Assembly: GCA_039816045.1 (NCBI GenBank)
Contig: JBCBYB010000010.1
Location: forward strand, 1 to 64,000
Reading direction: 5' to 3'
Origin: Thermohalobaculum sp039816045
GTDB lineage: Bacteria; Pseudomonadota; Alphaproteobacteria; Rhodobacterales; Rhodobacteraceae
DNA: 64,000 bases
Below the pieces are notes generated by a model. That model saw nothing but the letters and a program-made list of their open reading frames with translations, had not been told where the DNA came from and ran no database searches. The translations under genes and the position numbers were made by a program. This document shows positions 8,618-17,833 of the stretch, piece after piece. The first letter of the stretch is position 1. Each line of letters starts with the position of its first letter.

Positions 8618-10135
8618 ATGCTGAGGCGGTTCGGGGCTGTACACCTCTCGGTGGCGGTGCTGGCGCTCGGAGCGATCCTGGTTTCGGTCTGGCAGATCGA
8701 GCAGGGGCGCGCCGGGCTCTCGCCAGAGATTGTGACCATCGGCACCACACCGGCCACGGTCTATGCGCCGTCCGGCGGGCCAAGCGGGCCAGCAGTGGTT
8801 GTTGCCCATGGTTTCTCCGGGTCGCACCAGCTGATGGAGCCCTTCGCGGTCACGCTCGCGCAGGCGGGCTATACCGCTGTGGCCTTCGATTTTCTCGGGC
8901 ATGGGCGCAACCCGATGCCGATGACGGGGGATGTGACCAAGGAGGACGGTGCAGGCGTTGCCTTGATGGCGGAGCTTGACCGGGTGATCGGCTATGCTGC
9001 CGCCCTGCCGGGGGCAGATGGGCGCGTGGCGCTGCTCGGGCACTCCATGGCCTCCGACATCGTGGTGCGCCAAGCGGTTGCAGACCCGCGGGTGGTGGGC
9101 ACCGTTGCCGTCTCGATGTTCACCCGCGCCGTCACCGCGGAAGCCCCGCGCAATCTCCTCGTGATCGTCGGCGGGTGGGAGAGGTTCCTGCGGGCAGAGG
9201 CGCTCAAGGCCGTGGCGCTCGCGGCCGAGGGGGCCGAAGAGGGCCGGACCTATGGCGATTTTGCCGACGGGACGGCCCGGCGTGCAGCGGTCGCGGAGGG
9301 GGTCGAGCATGTCGGTGTGCTCTTCAGCCGCACGAGCCTGCGTGAGGCGCGGGCCTGGCTCGACGCGGTGTTCGGGAGGGTCTCCCCCGACGCCCCTGTG
9401 GATGGGCGCGGGCCTTGGGTGCTGCTGTTGATCGGGGCGATCGTGCTGCTGGCCTGGCCGCTCAGCGCTTTGCTCCCGAAGCTGGCCGACCGGCCGGAGG
9501 GAGGGCTCGATTGGCCGGGCTTCCTGGCCATCGCCGTGCTCCCAGCGATCCTGACGCCGTTGATCTTGCGCCCTTTGCCGACTGCCTTCCTGCCGGTGCT
9601 GGTGGCGGACTATCTCGCGGTGCACTTCCTGCTCTACGGTTTGCTTACGACGGCGGGGCTTGCGCTCGTCGGGGCTCTCCGAGGGAGCCGAGCCCCGGCG
9701 CTTGTCACGCTGGTCGCCGCAATTGCTGTCGCCTGCTACGGCGTTGGCGCGCTCGGAGCCACGTTGGACGCTTACGTGTCGTCCTTCTGGCCGCATGCCG
9801 GGCGCGTCTGGTTGATCGCCGTTCTGTTCGCGGGGGTGTTGCCATACATGTTGGCGGATGAGTGGCTGACCCGTCGTGCGGCCCCGAAATGGGGTGCCTA
9901 CGCCCTTACCAAGCTCTGCTTTCTCGGCTCTCTCGCGGGCGCCGTTGCCCTCGATCTCGAGCGGCTGTTCTTTCTGATCATCATCCTGCCGGTGGTCCTC
10001 TTATTCTTTCTGCTCTACGGGCTGCTCAGCGGATGGGTCGGGCGCGCGACTGGCCAGCCTACGGTCGCGGGTCTCGCCAATGCGGCCGCTTTTGCCTGGG
10101 CGCTTGGCGTGACGTTCCCGCTGCTTGCCGGATAG
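8618..10135 (+). CDS. alpha/beta hydrolase fused to a polytopic membrane domain
   Basis: 505 residues. The N-terminus has one membrane helix (about residues 5–24), then an alpha/beta-hydrolase domain (about 45–250) with VVAHGFSGS as the oxyanion loop and the nucleophile elbow GHSMAS, placing the catalytic serine at residue 143. From about residue 265 to the end there are roughly seven hydrophobic segments rich in Leu/Ala/Val, that is, a membrane domain. ATG 8618 follows an AGAGGGGG-type site. The hydrolase half is probably outside the cytoplasm, tethered by the first helix. It is flanked by mttB and a DksA-like gene on the opposite strand, and the context says little. I know of membrane-linked hydrolases of this shape but not their function. 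Confidence 0.8.
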   Translation: MLRRFGAVHLSVAVLALGAILVSVWQIEQGRAGLSPEIVTIGTTPATVYAPSGGPSGPAVVVAHGFSGSHQLMEPFAVTLAQAGYTAVAFDFLGHGRNPMPMTGDVTKEDGAGVALMAELDRVIGYAAALPGADGRVALLGHSMASDIVVRQAVADPRVVGTVAVSMFTRAVTAEAPRNLLVIVGGWERFLRAEALKAVALAAEGAEEGRTYGDFADGTARRAAVAEGVEHVGVLFSRTSLREARAWLDAVFGRVSPDAPVDGRGPWVLLLIGAIVLLAWPLSALLPKLADRPEGGLDWPGFLAIAVLPAILTPLILRPLPTAFLPVLVADYLAVHFLLYGLLTTAGLALVGALRGSRAPALVTLVAAIAVACYGVGALGATLDAYVSSFWPHAGRVWLIAVLFAGVLPYMLADEWLTRRAAPKWGAYALTKLCFLGSLAGAVALDLERLFFLIIILPVVLLFFLLYGLLSGWVGRATGQPTVAGLANAAAFAWALGVTFPLLAG

Positions 10136-10142
10136 GCGTGCC

Positions 10143-10484
10143 TCAACGCTCCCGCACGCAGGCGAGGCAAAGTGCAACCGCTGGGTCGAAATCGAGCCGG
10201 CGTGCGTCCACCGCCTCTCCGCAGCTCTGACACCAGCCGAACTCGTCCTCCTCGATGCGCCGGAGCGCCGCCGCGATCTGAGCCCGCCGTGCAGCTCGTC
10301 GCCGCGATTGGGCCGAGGCCATCGCCTGGACCTGCAAAGCATCCATCCGGCTGAGGCGGCCGACGCTCTGCTGATCGAGTTCCACCGGCTTGCGGTCCGC
10401 CTGTGTCTCGGCCTCCTCGGCTTCGAGCGCAGCCCGTTCCGCCAGCAGCCGGGACCGATACGCTTCAATGCTTGTGGGGTTCAT
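10143..10484 (-). CDS. DksA/TraR C4-type zinc-finger protein
   Basis: 113 residues from ATG at 10484 (a GTG three bases upstream is possible). Short DksA/TraR relatives enter the RNA polymerase secondary channel and alter initiation; DksA itself does this with ppGpp. Seen: an N-terminal helical stretch (residues 5–75, rich in Glu, Ala and Arg, likely a coiled coil) and a C-terminal zinc finger CQSC-x17-CLAC. The coiled-coil tip of full-length DksA, with its acidic DxxDxA motif, is not obvious, so this is a short paralogue rather than DksA. It ends seven bases from the convergent hydrolase gene and is divergent to cysE. Confidence 0.85.
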   Translation of the reverse strand: MNPTSIEAYRSRLLAERAALEAEEAETQADRKPVELDQQSVGRLSRMDALQVQAMASAQSRRRAARRAQIAAALRRIEEDEFGWCQSCGEAVDARRLDFDPAVALCLACVRER

Positions 10485-10571
10485 CACGATCCGTCATTGG
10501 CAACTGTGCGTCTGAATGCCTACTTTGGATGCAACGGCCACGGTTTCGCAACGGCGACAGGAGGCGATCCC

Positions 10572-11441
10572 ATGACGGCGGAGACCCGTATCAATCCCTT
10601 GCAGACAACGCCGGATCCGGTGGGTTCGGTTGACCCGGTGTGGTCGCGCATGCGCCGCGAGGCGGAGGAGCTCGAGAAGACCGAGCCCTTTATGGCCTTG
10701 ATGGCCCATTCGGTGATCTTGCATCACCCTAGTCTGGAGGCCGCGCTGTCTTACCGGCTGGCGCAGAAACTCTCGAGCCCGGAGATGTCCCCGCTTCTGG
10801 TGCGGGAGATGTCGGACATGGCCTATGCGGAGTACCCGGTGATGGGGGAGGCTGGCCGTGCTGATATCCGCGCGGTGTTCGAACGGGACCCGGCCTGCCA
10901 CAGGATGATCCAGCCGCTGCTCTATTTCAAAGGGTTCTTGGCGCTCCAGGGCTATCGTCTCGCACATCAGCTCTGGATCACCGGGCGGAGCGATATGGCG
11001 CTGTTCTTGCAGATGCGCTGCTCGGAGGTGTTCGGTGTCGACATCCATCCCGGAGCGCGCATCGGCAAGGGGATCATGATCGACCACGCCCATTCCATCG
11101 TGATCGGCGAGACGGCCGTGGTGGGCGACGATGTCTCGATGCTGCATTCGGTGACGCTGGGCGGGACGGGTAAATCCGAAGGCGACCGGCACCCGAAGAT
11201 CGGCGAGGGCGTGCTCATCGGCGCGGGAGCCAAGGTGCTCGGCAATATCCGTGTCGGGCATTGCAGCAAGATCGCGGCTGGCTCGGTGGTGCTTCAGGAC
11301 GTCCCGCCCTGCAAGACGGTGGCCGGGATCCCTGCGCGGCTCGTCGGCGATGCCGGGTGCGACCGTCCGGCGCTGTCGATGGACCACGGCGTGGGCGTGG
11401 GTGCGAAACGGGTGCCCGAGGATATCGTTCCCGACTGCTGA
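10572..11441 (+). CDS. cysE: serine O-acetyltransferase
   Basis: 289 residues from ATG 10572, which has an AGGAGG site seven bases upstream. The frame is open further upstream, but only as antisense of the DksA-like gene. Role: acetyl-CoA plus L-serine to O-acetylserine, the first step of cysteine synthesis. Seen: an N-terminal helical SATase domain (about 25–150), then a left-handed beta-helix of hexapeptide repeats (about 155–260) with HPGARIGKGIMIDHAHSIVIGE-type coils, the active-site DHAHSIVIGET region and the GGTGKSEGDRHPKIG loop. The C-terminal tail ends in DC rather than the isoleucine used by the cysteine synthase complex in enterics. It is monocistronic, with the exopolysaccharide locus converging from the other side. 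Confidence 0.93.
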   Translation: MTAETRINPLQTTPDPVGSVDPVWSRMRREAEELEKTEPFMALMAHSVILHHPSLEAALSYRLAQKLSSPEMSPLLVREMSDMAYAEYPVMGEAGRADIRAVFERDPACHRMIQPLLYFKGFLALQGYRLAHQLWITGRSDMALFLQMRCSEVFGVDIHPGARIGKGIMIDHAHSIVIGETAVVGDDVSMLHSVTLGGTGKSEGDRHPKIGEGVLIGAGAKVLGNIRVGHCSKIAAGSVVLQDVPPCKTVAGIPARLVGDAGCDRPALSMDHGVGVGAKRVPEDIVPDC

Positions 11442-11462
11442 GCGCGGATGACAGGGGCGACG

Positions 11463-12092
11463 CTAGCGTGCGCCGTGCCCTGTGAACACCACCCGGACCG
11501 TGCGCATCAGCACATAGGCCTCCATCGCCGGGCCGAGGCGCGTGATGTATTCCATATCGAACTGCGTTTTCTCGACGGTGGCATGGATGCCCTCAGCATA
11601 GCCGCCGTCGACTTGTGCGAGGCCGGTGATTCCGGGCCGAACGGTGTGGCGCTCCCGGTAACCGGGGACCGCGTCGATGTAGTGGATCGCATGGTCCCAA
11701 AAATCTGGCCGCGGGCCGATCAGGCTCATATCGCCGGTCAGAATGTTGATTATCTGGGGGAGCTCGTCGATCCGCGTGCGGCGCAAGATGCGTCCCAGCG
11801 GCGTGATCCTGTTGTCCTCCACCGGATCGTCGGGCCCTCGATCAATCTCGTCCCCGTCCCGCATGGTGCGAAACTTGACCATCGTGAAGGGCTTGCAGTT
11901 TCGGCCCATCCGAAGCTGATGGTAGAACAGCGGCCCACGATTGGTGAGCGGATTAAGCACAAAGACCAACAGCGCGACGAAGCTCACCACGGGCAGGGCT
12001 CCGACCGCCACGGCGACATCGAAGGCACGCTTCGCCACGGCAAAACCACGCCCTGGGCTGTGTGTCGTTCTCAGAAGGTCTTGGTTTAGCAC
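11463..12092 (-). CDS. initiating sugar transferase (undecaprenyl-phosphate glycosyl-1-phosphate transferase)
   Basis: 209 residues, the minimal form of the bacterial sugar transferase family (PF02397), which puts the first sugar-phosphate onto undecaprenyl phosphate in exopolysaccharide synthesis. Seen: KRAFDVAVAVGALP followed by one hydrophobic segment (about residues 22–46, a re-entrant membrane helix), then KFRTMRDGDEI and the catalytic stretch RTRIDELPQIINILTGDMS with SLIGPRPDF. The C-terminal VRPGITGLAQV motif is present. It is divergent from the BY-kinase gene over a 400-bp intergenic region. With the kinase and the Wza-like gene it marks an exopolysaccharide locus, although no other glycosyltransferases are here. 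Confidence 0.92.
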   Translation of the reverse strand: MLNQDLLRTTHSPGRGFAVAKRAFDVAVAVGALPVVSFVALLVFVLNPLTNRGPLFYHQLRMGRNCKPFTMVKFRTMRDGDEIDRGPDDPVEDNRITPLGRILRRTRIDELPQIINILTGDMSLIGPRPDFWDHAIHYIDAVPGYRERHTVRPGITGLAQVDGGYAEGIHATVEKTQFDMEYITRLGPAMEAYVLMRTVRVVFTGHGAR

Positions 12093-12493
12093 CCGAGCCG
12101 CGTCCCATACCCAGCGTCGTCAGCCAAAGGTTGCTCTAACCCTCGACCGTTTGCCTGCATACACCACCGCAGACACCGAACGCTCTACCCCCCAAACGTT
12201 ACGTAACCCTAAGGTTCGGGCCTAGGTGACGCAATTCATCTTTGTCCCCCAGGCCGCTCGCCGGTCTAGGATGACGAGCAATCTTGGCAATTCTGCAACT
12301 TATTGACGGCAATTTCCGGGGCGATCCCGCCCCTTTGTCGCCATCGCTCCAGCGTATCCTGGAGTTGTCAGGCGCCGTCGTGCGGCCTATAGATCTGCGT
12401 CTGGGCAAGGTGGGTGGCGTCACGCGATGCAGGCCTCGCGGCACGGTGCGTGTGGCCAGGCACGAGTTGGTGCCAGTACAGGAGCGGCGGCAC
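12093..12493. other. divergent intergenic region of the exopolysaccharide locus
   Basis: The 400 bp between the divergent sugar transferase and BY-kinase genes should hold both promoters. The one ordered element I see is the perfect 10-bp palindrome GTTACGTAAC at 12198–12207, a possible operator. The open frame running in from 12284 has no ribosome binding site and no family-like residues before the kinase start at 12494. I see no RNA gene. Confidence 0.5.
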
Positions 12494-14653
12494 ATGGGCC
12501 TTGATGCCAACATCCCGGAGCCGGTTCAAAAGGTTGCGCCGATGGGTGATGATCGCGCGTCATTCGTCTCGGATCCGTTTGATCTGCGCCGGATGGTCGC
12601 GACGGTTTGGCGGTCCCGTATGCTGCTCTTCGCCTGCACGGCGATTGCTTTGATTATCGGATTTCTTCATCTGGAGCGGACGACCTCGCTTTTCACCGCG
12701 CGCGCGGATGTGTTGTGGGAGGTCAGCGAGAGCACGGTGGTCGACATCACGCCGGTTGCAACCACGGCGGGTGGGTCGGACTTTCTCTTGCTCGAAAGCC
12801 AGATCGAAATCGTGCGCTCGAACCGTCTGCTCGGCGGGGTCGTGGACAGTTTGGCGCTGACTTCCAACGCGTATTTCAACCCCTACGCCCGCCCGCCAGA
12901 TCAGCGTCCTCTCGACCTGACGAGCTTCACCGGGATCTTTCGCGCGATCGGGCTGGCGGCCGAGGCCGACGATCCAGCACCCGCGCGCCAGCGCGAGATC
13001 GCGATCGACCGGTTGCGCGAGCATCTCAATGTGCGGTGGATCGAGAACTCCTATGTCCTGCGGCTGAGTGCGTCTGCCCCGGAGGCGGCGCTTTCCGCGC
13101 GCCTCGCGAATGCGATTGCCGAGGCTTACATCGTCGATCAACTCGAGAAGAAATTTGATGCGACGCGGGCCGCGACAACCTGGCTGAGCGAGCGGGTCTC
13201 GGAGTTGCGCGCCGCGTTGGAAGACGCTGAGCGCGCCGTCGAGGACTACAGCGCTGCATCGGAATTGGTCAGTGAAGAGGCGCTCGAGGCCAGCGCCCGT
13301 CAGATCAAGGAGTTGCGCGAGCGGCGGCGCGAGCTCACCGCGCGGGCGGCCGATCTGGATCGGGGGGTGGCCGAGGTTGCGGCCCTGGCGGCCGTGGCGG
13401 ATTTCAACCAGATCGCGCGGCGCCTCCGGCTCCCAGAAATCGCGGATCTGGGGGAAGCTGCCGTTGCCGGTGACCCAGAGGCCGCGGCGCGGATCGACAC
13501 GCTGATCGCCCAAGCGCGGCGCCAGACCGAGCTCACCTCGGCGCGGACGCGCTCACAGGTCGCGGCGCTCGATCAAAGCCTGACCGGGCTCGAGCGTGGT
13601 TTGGAGACGCAGTCCGAGGCGCTGGTCGAGCTGCGTCAGCTGGAGCGCGAGGCCGAGGCCAGCCGGCTGATCTACGAGTCCTTCCTGTCGCGCCTCAAGG
13701 AGACCTCGGTGCAGGAGGGCATTCAACAGCCCGATGCGCGCCTGCTGTCCGATGCCTGGGTGCCGAAGCTGCCCTCCTCGCCGAATGTGCCGGCGGTGTT
13801 GGGGCTTGCGGCCATTGCGGGGTTGTTTGGGGCGATCTCCTGGGTGGTGTTGCGTGAGCGGATGAACGCCACCTTCCGCACGGCCGATGATCTGGAGGCC
13901 CGCACGGGGCTCGCAGTCCTTGGCACGATCCCCGTCGCGGTGCTGCCCAAACGCCCACAGTTCCTCGACTTCCTCGCGCGCCGGCCCGGCTCGAGCTTTG
14001 CCGAGGCCACGCGCAACTTGCGCACCTCGGTCATGCTGGCCAATGTCGATAACCCCGCACAAGTGGTGATGATCAGCTCGGGCCTGCCGGGCGAGGGGAA
14101 GACCACCACGGCGATCGCGCTCGCCCATATCAGCCGCTCCCTCGGCAAAAGCGTCCTGATCATGGAGTGTGACCTCCGCCGGCGCAACTTCCGCCGCTAT
14201 TTCAAGATCGATCACGCGGCGGGGTTGCTCTCGGTTCTGGCGGGCCGGTTGCCCTATGAGGACGTGGTGCATGTTGAGCCCGAATCTGGCCTCCATGTGC
14301 TGCCTGGCGAGAAGAGCCCGGTGAACGCGGCGGATATCTTCGCCTCACAGCGCTTTGGCGAGTTCATGAAGGAACTGCGCCGCCACTATGATTACATCAT
14401 CATCGACACCCCGCCGGTGCTCGCCGTGCCCGATGGACGGGTGATCGCGCAGCATGCGGATGCGCTGGTTTATGTGGTACGCTGGAACCGGACGTTGCGG
14501 GAGACGGTCGTTCAGGGACTGCGCAATTTCAAGCAAGGTAAGGCCAGGGTTACCGGTGCCGTGCTTACACAAGTCGACATGCGCGATATGGCGCGGTTCG
14601 GCTATCGCGAATACAGCTATTTCCGTGCGGCCGAACGCTACTACGATACGTAA
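12494..14653 (+). CDS. polysaccharide co-polymerase with BY-kinase domain (Wzc/ExoP-like)
   Basis: 719 residues from ATG 12494, chosen because GGAG lies ten bases upstream and the longer frame is not family-like. Role: an inner-membrane PCP-2 protein that sets chain length and, through autophosphorylation on tyrosines, controls exopolysaccharide assembly. Seen: a first membrane helix at about 40–60, a long periplasmic Wzz-like region with heavily charged coiled coil (about 190–390), a second helix near residue 440, then a kinase domain with Walker A LPGEGKTTT (near 530), Walker A' IMECDLRRR and Walker B YIIIDTPPV. The tail is tyrosine-rich (YREYSYF and RYYDT), as needed for autophosphorylation. 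The phosphatase-like gene follows 37 bases later, which may reset the tyrosine-phosphate state although it is of the PPP rather than LMW-PTP type. Confidence 0.92.
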   Translation: MGLDANIPEPVQKVAPMGDDRASFVSDPFDLRRMVATVWRSRMLLFACTAIALIIGFLHLERTTSLFTARADVLWEVSESTVVDITPVATTAGGSDFLLLESQIEIVRSNRLLGGVVDSLALTSNAYFNPYARPPDQRPLDLTSFTGIFRAIGLAAEADDPAPARQREIAIDRLREHLNVRWIENSYVLRLSASAPEAALSARLANAIAEAYIVDQLEKKFDATRAATTWLSERVSELRAALEDAERAVEDYSAASELVSEEALEASARQIKELRERRRELTARAADLDRGVAEVAALAAVADFNQIARRLRLPEIADLGEAAVAGDPEAAARIDTLIAQARRQTELTSARTRSQVAALDQSLTGLERGLETQSEALVELRQLEREAEASRLIYESFLSRLKETSVQEGIQQPDARLLSDAWVPKLPSSPNVPAVLGLAAIAGLFGAISWVVLRERMNATFRTADDLEARTGLAVLGTIPVAVLPKRPQFLDFLARRPGSSFAEATRNLRTSVMLANVDNPAQVVMISSGLPGEGKTTTAIALAHISRSLGKSVLIMECDLRRRNFRRYFKIDHAAGLLSVLAGRLPYEDVVHVEPESGLHVLPGEKSPVNAADIFASQRFGEFMKELRRHYDYIIIDTPPVLAVPDGRVIAQHADALVYVVRWNRTLRETVVQGLRNFKQGKARVTGAVLTQVDMRDMARFGYREYSYFRAAERYYDT

Positions 14654-14690
14654 CGGGCCGCATGAAGCGGTCGGTTAGGCGGAGGACAGC

Positions 14691-15494
14691 GTGCTGAGGC
14701 GGCTTTTGGGCGGGAAGACCGAACGTCGGCGTGCGCTCGCCCGGCCAGAGATCGAGATGCCCGCCATCGCGCCCGAGCGCCCGGTCTATGCGGTTGGCGA
14801 TCTCCATGGCCGCGCGGATCTGCTGCTCAGGATCATCGAGATGATCATGGAGGACTGCGCAGGCGTGCCAGGGCCCCCCTCGGTGGTCTTTCTCGGCGAC
14901 TATATCGACCGGGGCGACGAGGTGCGCACGACGCTTGCGATGCTCGAAGAGTTGGCCCGGCATGAGGAGATCGAGACCGTCTTCCTCATGGGCAATCACG
15001 AGCGGATGCTGCTGAATTTTCTCGAAGACCCGGCGCAGGAGACCCGTTGGCTGCGGGTCGGGGGGCTCCAGACCTGTCTCAGCTTCGAGGTTGGGGCCTA
15101 TGAGACCTCCTCGCGGGTGGAGCTTGCTCGCGTTCAGGCAGAGCTTGTCGCAGCACTTGGGCCGCATCTGCGGTTCCTGCGAGAGCTGCGGACGATCCAT
15201 CAGGCTGGAAACGTGCTGTTCGTCCACGCCGCAGCCGATCCCAGCCGTGCCCCTGATGCGCAGACCGAGGAGGCCTTGCTCTGGGGGCATGCGGAGTTCG
15301 AACGCCGCCCCCGCGCCGACGGGCTCTGGGTTGTGCATGGTCACCGGGTGGTGTCCGCGCCCAGGATCGAGCGGGGGCGGATCAGCGTCGATACGGGGGC
15401 CTATTTCTCCGGCGCACTTACGGCCGCGGCCATTGCGCCTGGAGAAGTGCGGTTTCTGACGGCAACCGCCTCGGGCGCCGGGGCCGGGACCTGA
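14691..15494 (+). CDS. PPP-family serine/threonine-type metallophosphatase
   Basis: 267 residues from GTG 14691 with a GGAGG site six bases upstream. Family role: a two-metal phosphoprotein or diadenosine-polyphosphate phosphatase. Seen: the full metal-binding set GDLHGR (about residues 31–36), GDYIDRGDE (about 66–74), MGNHERM (about 101–107), and histidines in FVHAAADPS and VVHGHRV. The length matches bacterial PrpA/PrpE-like or GacG-like stand-alone enzymes. Directly downstream of the BY-kinase in the same direction, so it may act in exopolysaccharide control. It converges with the Wza-like gene, ending five bases from it. Confidence 0.88.
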   Translation: MLRRLLGGKTERRRALARPEIEMPAIAPERPVYAVGDLHGRADLLLRIIEMIMEDCAGVPGPPSVVFLGDYIDRGDEVRTTLAMLEELARHEEIETVFLMGNHERMLLNFLEDPAQETRWLRVGGLQTCLSFEVGAYETSSRVELARVQAELVAALGPHLRFLRELRTIHQAGNVLFVHAAADPSRAPDAQTEEALLWGHAEFERRPRADGLWVVHGHRVVSAPRIERGRISVDTGAYFSGALTAAAIAPGEVRFLTATASGAGAGT

Positions 15495-15498
15495 CCCA

Positions 15499-16902
15499 TC
15501 AATTGTTCGAGGCGAGGTCCGCGACCGAGAGCGCGAGGTTCGGCAACGCCTGGCTGATCGCGCGGTTCCAGCTCGTGATCGGCTGCTCGGCGACGAAGAC
15601 CACATCATTCGGGCGCATCTCGAAGCGGGCAGCCAATGCGAGGTTCGCCGCGTGCTCGCCGTCGAGCTGATAGGCGGTCAACTGGCCGGGCAGGGCCGGG
15701 TCGCTTGCGGTGCGCAGCACATAGATCGACGCATAGTCCGTCGTCGCGATCCGAAGCTGGGTTTCGTCGAAAAGCAGATCGGCCAAGGTGGCCCGGGTCT
15801 CAAAAGGCAGCGGCATGCGCGCCGACCGGCTCACCTCTCCGGTGAGATAGACATAGTCGCGCGCAACAGCGCCCAGCTCCAGCCGGTCTTGGAACAACTC
15901 ACGCTCTTCGGAGAGGCGCGCCCGGGCCTGGGCCTCGCGGTCGGCCAGGAGCTCTTCGCGCCGGAAGGCATACTCGGTGGAGGAAATGGTTTGCTGGCGG
16001 AGCGTGATCTCCTGCTGGAAGCGGAGCTGCGCCACATCTTCGCGGAACTCTGAGCCGACGAACACGCTGTCCCCGTCGCGCAGCACGATGCGCCGGGCGG
16101 CAGGGTCTTCGAGGAAGCGTTCGAGCCCGATCTGATAAGTTTGGCCCGCGCGGGTCAGTTGGACCTTTGCGACCGAGCGTTCGATGACCGAGACGCCGCC
16201 GGCAAGTTCGATCGCTTCGTGGAGGAAGACCGGTTTCAGAGTGATGGGAACCAGGGTCGGGCGGCCGACCTCACCGCCGACGGCGACCCGCTGGGAGTTG
16301 AACTCGGCGATCTCGAGGCTGAAGGTGGGGTCGATCCCGGCCCGCACCAGGGCATCGAAGATCGCGCCTTCCGCGTCCGACAGCGTGAGCCCGAGGACCT
16401 GGATCCGCCCGGCATCGGGCACCGCAATGGCGCCGTCATCCTGAACCACATAGCCGTTGCGCTTCTGCTGTGCGTTGATCAGGCCCGGCAGGGCGTCGAC
16501 CGAAGCAGCGGCGTTGGTGACCGACAGAAGCAGCACATCGGAAATGCCGATGCGGTAGGGCTGGGGCCGGGAGAGCGGCGGAAACCGGTCGGGGATCAGG
16601 TTGGGCCGCACCACCCGCGGAGCGGTCGGGGCGGGCAACGGCGGCAGCGTCGGAACGGCGGGCGCCCTCGCGGCATTGCGGGCGGCGGCATCCGGCTGGA
16701 AGGCGAGTGGCAGACGAGGGGGAACATATTCGGCGAGGTTGGCAGCGGCCACGGTTTCCGGCGAAAGCGGCACGACGGCGACGTCGAACTCGGTGCTGCC
16801 GCCCCAGTTTGTGCCCTCGGTGACATCGGGGGCCGTGTAGACCACCCCGCATGCCGAGAGCGCTGCCGCCGCCAAGAGCGTCACTGCGCGATGTGCCTGC
16901 AT
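15499..16902 (-). CDS. polysaccharide export outer-membrane lipoprotein (Wza-like)
   Basis: 467 residues from ATG 16902, chosen because GGAGGGG lies directly upstream and because it gives a clean lipoprotein signal, LLAAAALSAC with the acylated cysteine at residue 18. Role: forms or gates the outer-membrane export channel for exopolysaccharide. Seen: a long, Pro/Arg-rich linker after the signal (about 50–125), a Poly_export domain beginning at PYRIGISDVLLLSV (about 135), and two SLBB-like regions (around 210–290 and 360–450). A charged helical insert rich in Glu/Arg (about 300–350) separates the SLBB-like parts. It faces the kinase/phosphatase pair on the opposite strand. Confidence 0.9.
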   Translation of the reverse strand: MQAHRAVTLLAAAALSACGVVYTAPDVTEGTNWGGSTEFDVAVVPLSPETVAAANLAEYVPPRLPLAFQPDAAARNAARAPAVPTLPPLPAPTAPRVVRPNLIPDRFPPLSRPQPYRIGISDVLLLSVTNAAASVDALPGLINAQQKRNGYVVQDDGAIAVPDAGRIQVLGLTLSDAEGAIFDALVRAGIDPTFSLEIAEFNSQRVAVGGEVGRPTLVPITLKPVFLHEAIELAGGVSVIERSVAKVQLTRAGQTYQIGLERFLEDPAARRIVLRDGDSVFVGSEFREDVAQLRFQQEITLRQQTISSTEYAFRREELLADREAQARARLSEERELFQDRLELGAVARDYVYLTGEVSRSARMPLPFETRATLADLLFDETQLRIATTDYASIYVLRTASDPALPGQLTAYQLDGEHAANLALAARFEMRPNDVVFVAEQPITSWNRAISQALPNLALSVADLASNN

Positions 16903-17059
16903 CTGCCCCTCCAAACGCCGGGCTTTCGGATGGCCCGCTTTCGTTCTATTACGCCATTGGGTCATACCATTGCGCCGCGGGACCGGTAAGCGCAATCTCC
17001 GCGCGGGAGCGCCTTGGCGTTGAACTGTGCCCGCAGGGACTCGCAAAGGATTTGGCCCG

Positions 17060-17828
17060 TTGGTTGAGATCGTGGACTACCCGTCGCCCAATTTCGGCGC
17101 CCGTCGGGGCGGCGCGAGGCCGGATATGGTGGTGCTGCACTACACCGCGATGGAGACGGCCGAGGCGGCGCTGGCGCGGCTCTGTGATCCGGTCGCCGAG
17201 GTCAGTGCGCATTACGTCATCGCGGAGGACGGGCGGCTCTGGCGGCTGGTCGATGAAGCCGAGCGCGCCTGGCATGCGGGGGTGTCTTCCTGGGGGGCGG
17301 TGCGGGACGTGAACTCACACTCAATCGGGATTGAGCTTGCAAATACCGGGGTGCATCCGTTTCCCGAGCCTCAGATGGCAGCGCTCGCGTGGCTTTTGGC
17401 AGGGGTCATTGGGCGGTGGGAGATCCGGCCAGAACGGGTCGTCGGCCACGCCTGTGTTGCGCCAGGACGCAAGGTGGATCCCGGCGCGCGGTTCGATTGG
17501 CGGCGCCTGGCGCGGCAGGGCGCTACTGTATGGCTCGATGCGGCGCCGGACGCGGCGCGGGCGGGCGGGGGGGGCCCCCCCCCCCCCCCCGGGCCGCGCC
17601 GCGGCCGGCGCCGCAGAACTCAAAGCGTTTCGCGCGGCCGCGCGGCGGTTCGGCTACAGCCTCAGCGCCTCAGGCGGTTGGGACACAGAGGCTCTCGCTG
17701 TCTGGCAGGCGTTTGTCCTTCGGTTCCGCCCCTATGAGGCGGGTGCGCCGCCTACGGCAGAGGGCGTCACCCATCTCACTGCGCTGGCAGAGCGCTGGCC
17801 GGTTGACCCGAGCCCAGCCCTCGCCTAA
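17060..17828 (+). pseudogene. N-acetylmuramoyl-L-alanine amidase (AmpD/AmiD-like), frame broken at a G8C16 run
   Basis: The N-terminal part is a zinc amidase_2 domain: VVLHYTAM (zinc His about residue 27), an ELANTG motif, and GHACVAPGRKVDPG with the second zinc His and the catalytic region. The start is probably TTG 17060, with AAAGGA nine bases upstream. After about residue 170 the frame meets eight G and sixteen C in a row (17567–17590). Downstream, a different frame (AELKAFRAAARRFGYSLSAS to the stop at 17828) gives a peptidoglycan-binding-like C-terminus. The homopolymer therefore causes a frameshift and has probably replaced a few real bases. Family role: cleaves the lactyl-Ala bond in muropeptide recycling or cell separation. 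I think the native gene is intact and the sequence is wrong here. If it is real, the gene is phase-variable-like or dead. Confidence 0.7.
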
Positions 17829-17833
17829 GGCGC

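Noticed and set aside
10125..10571. extended N-terminus of cysE
   Set aside because: It is antisense to the DksA-like gene with its C4 zinc finger; ATG 10572 has AGGAGG.
12284..12493. extended N-terminus of the BY-kinase
   Set aside because: The 70 extra residues show no ribosome binding site and no family likeness; ATG 12494 has both.
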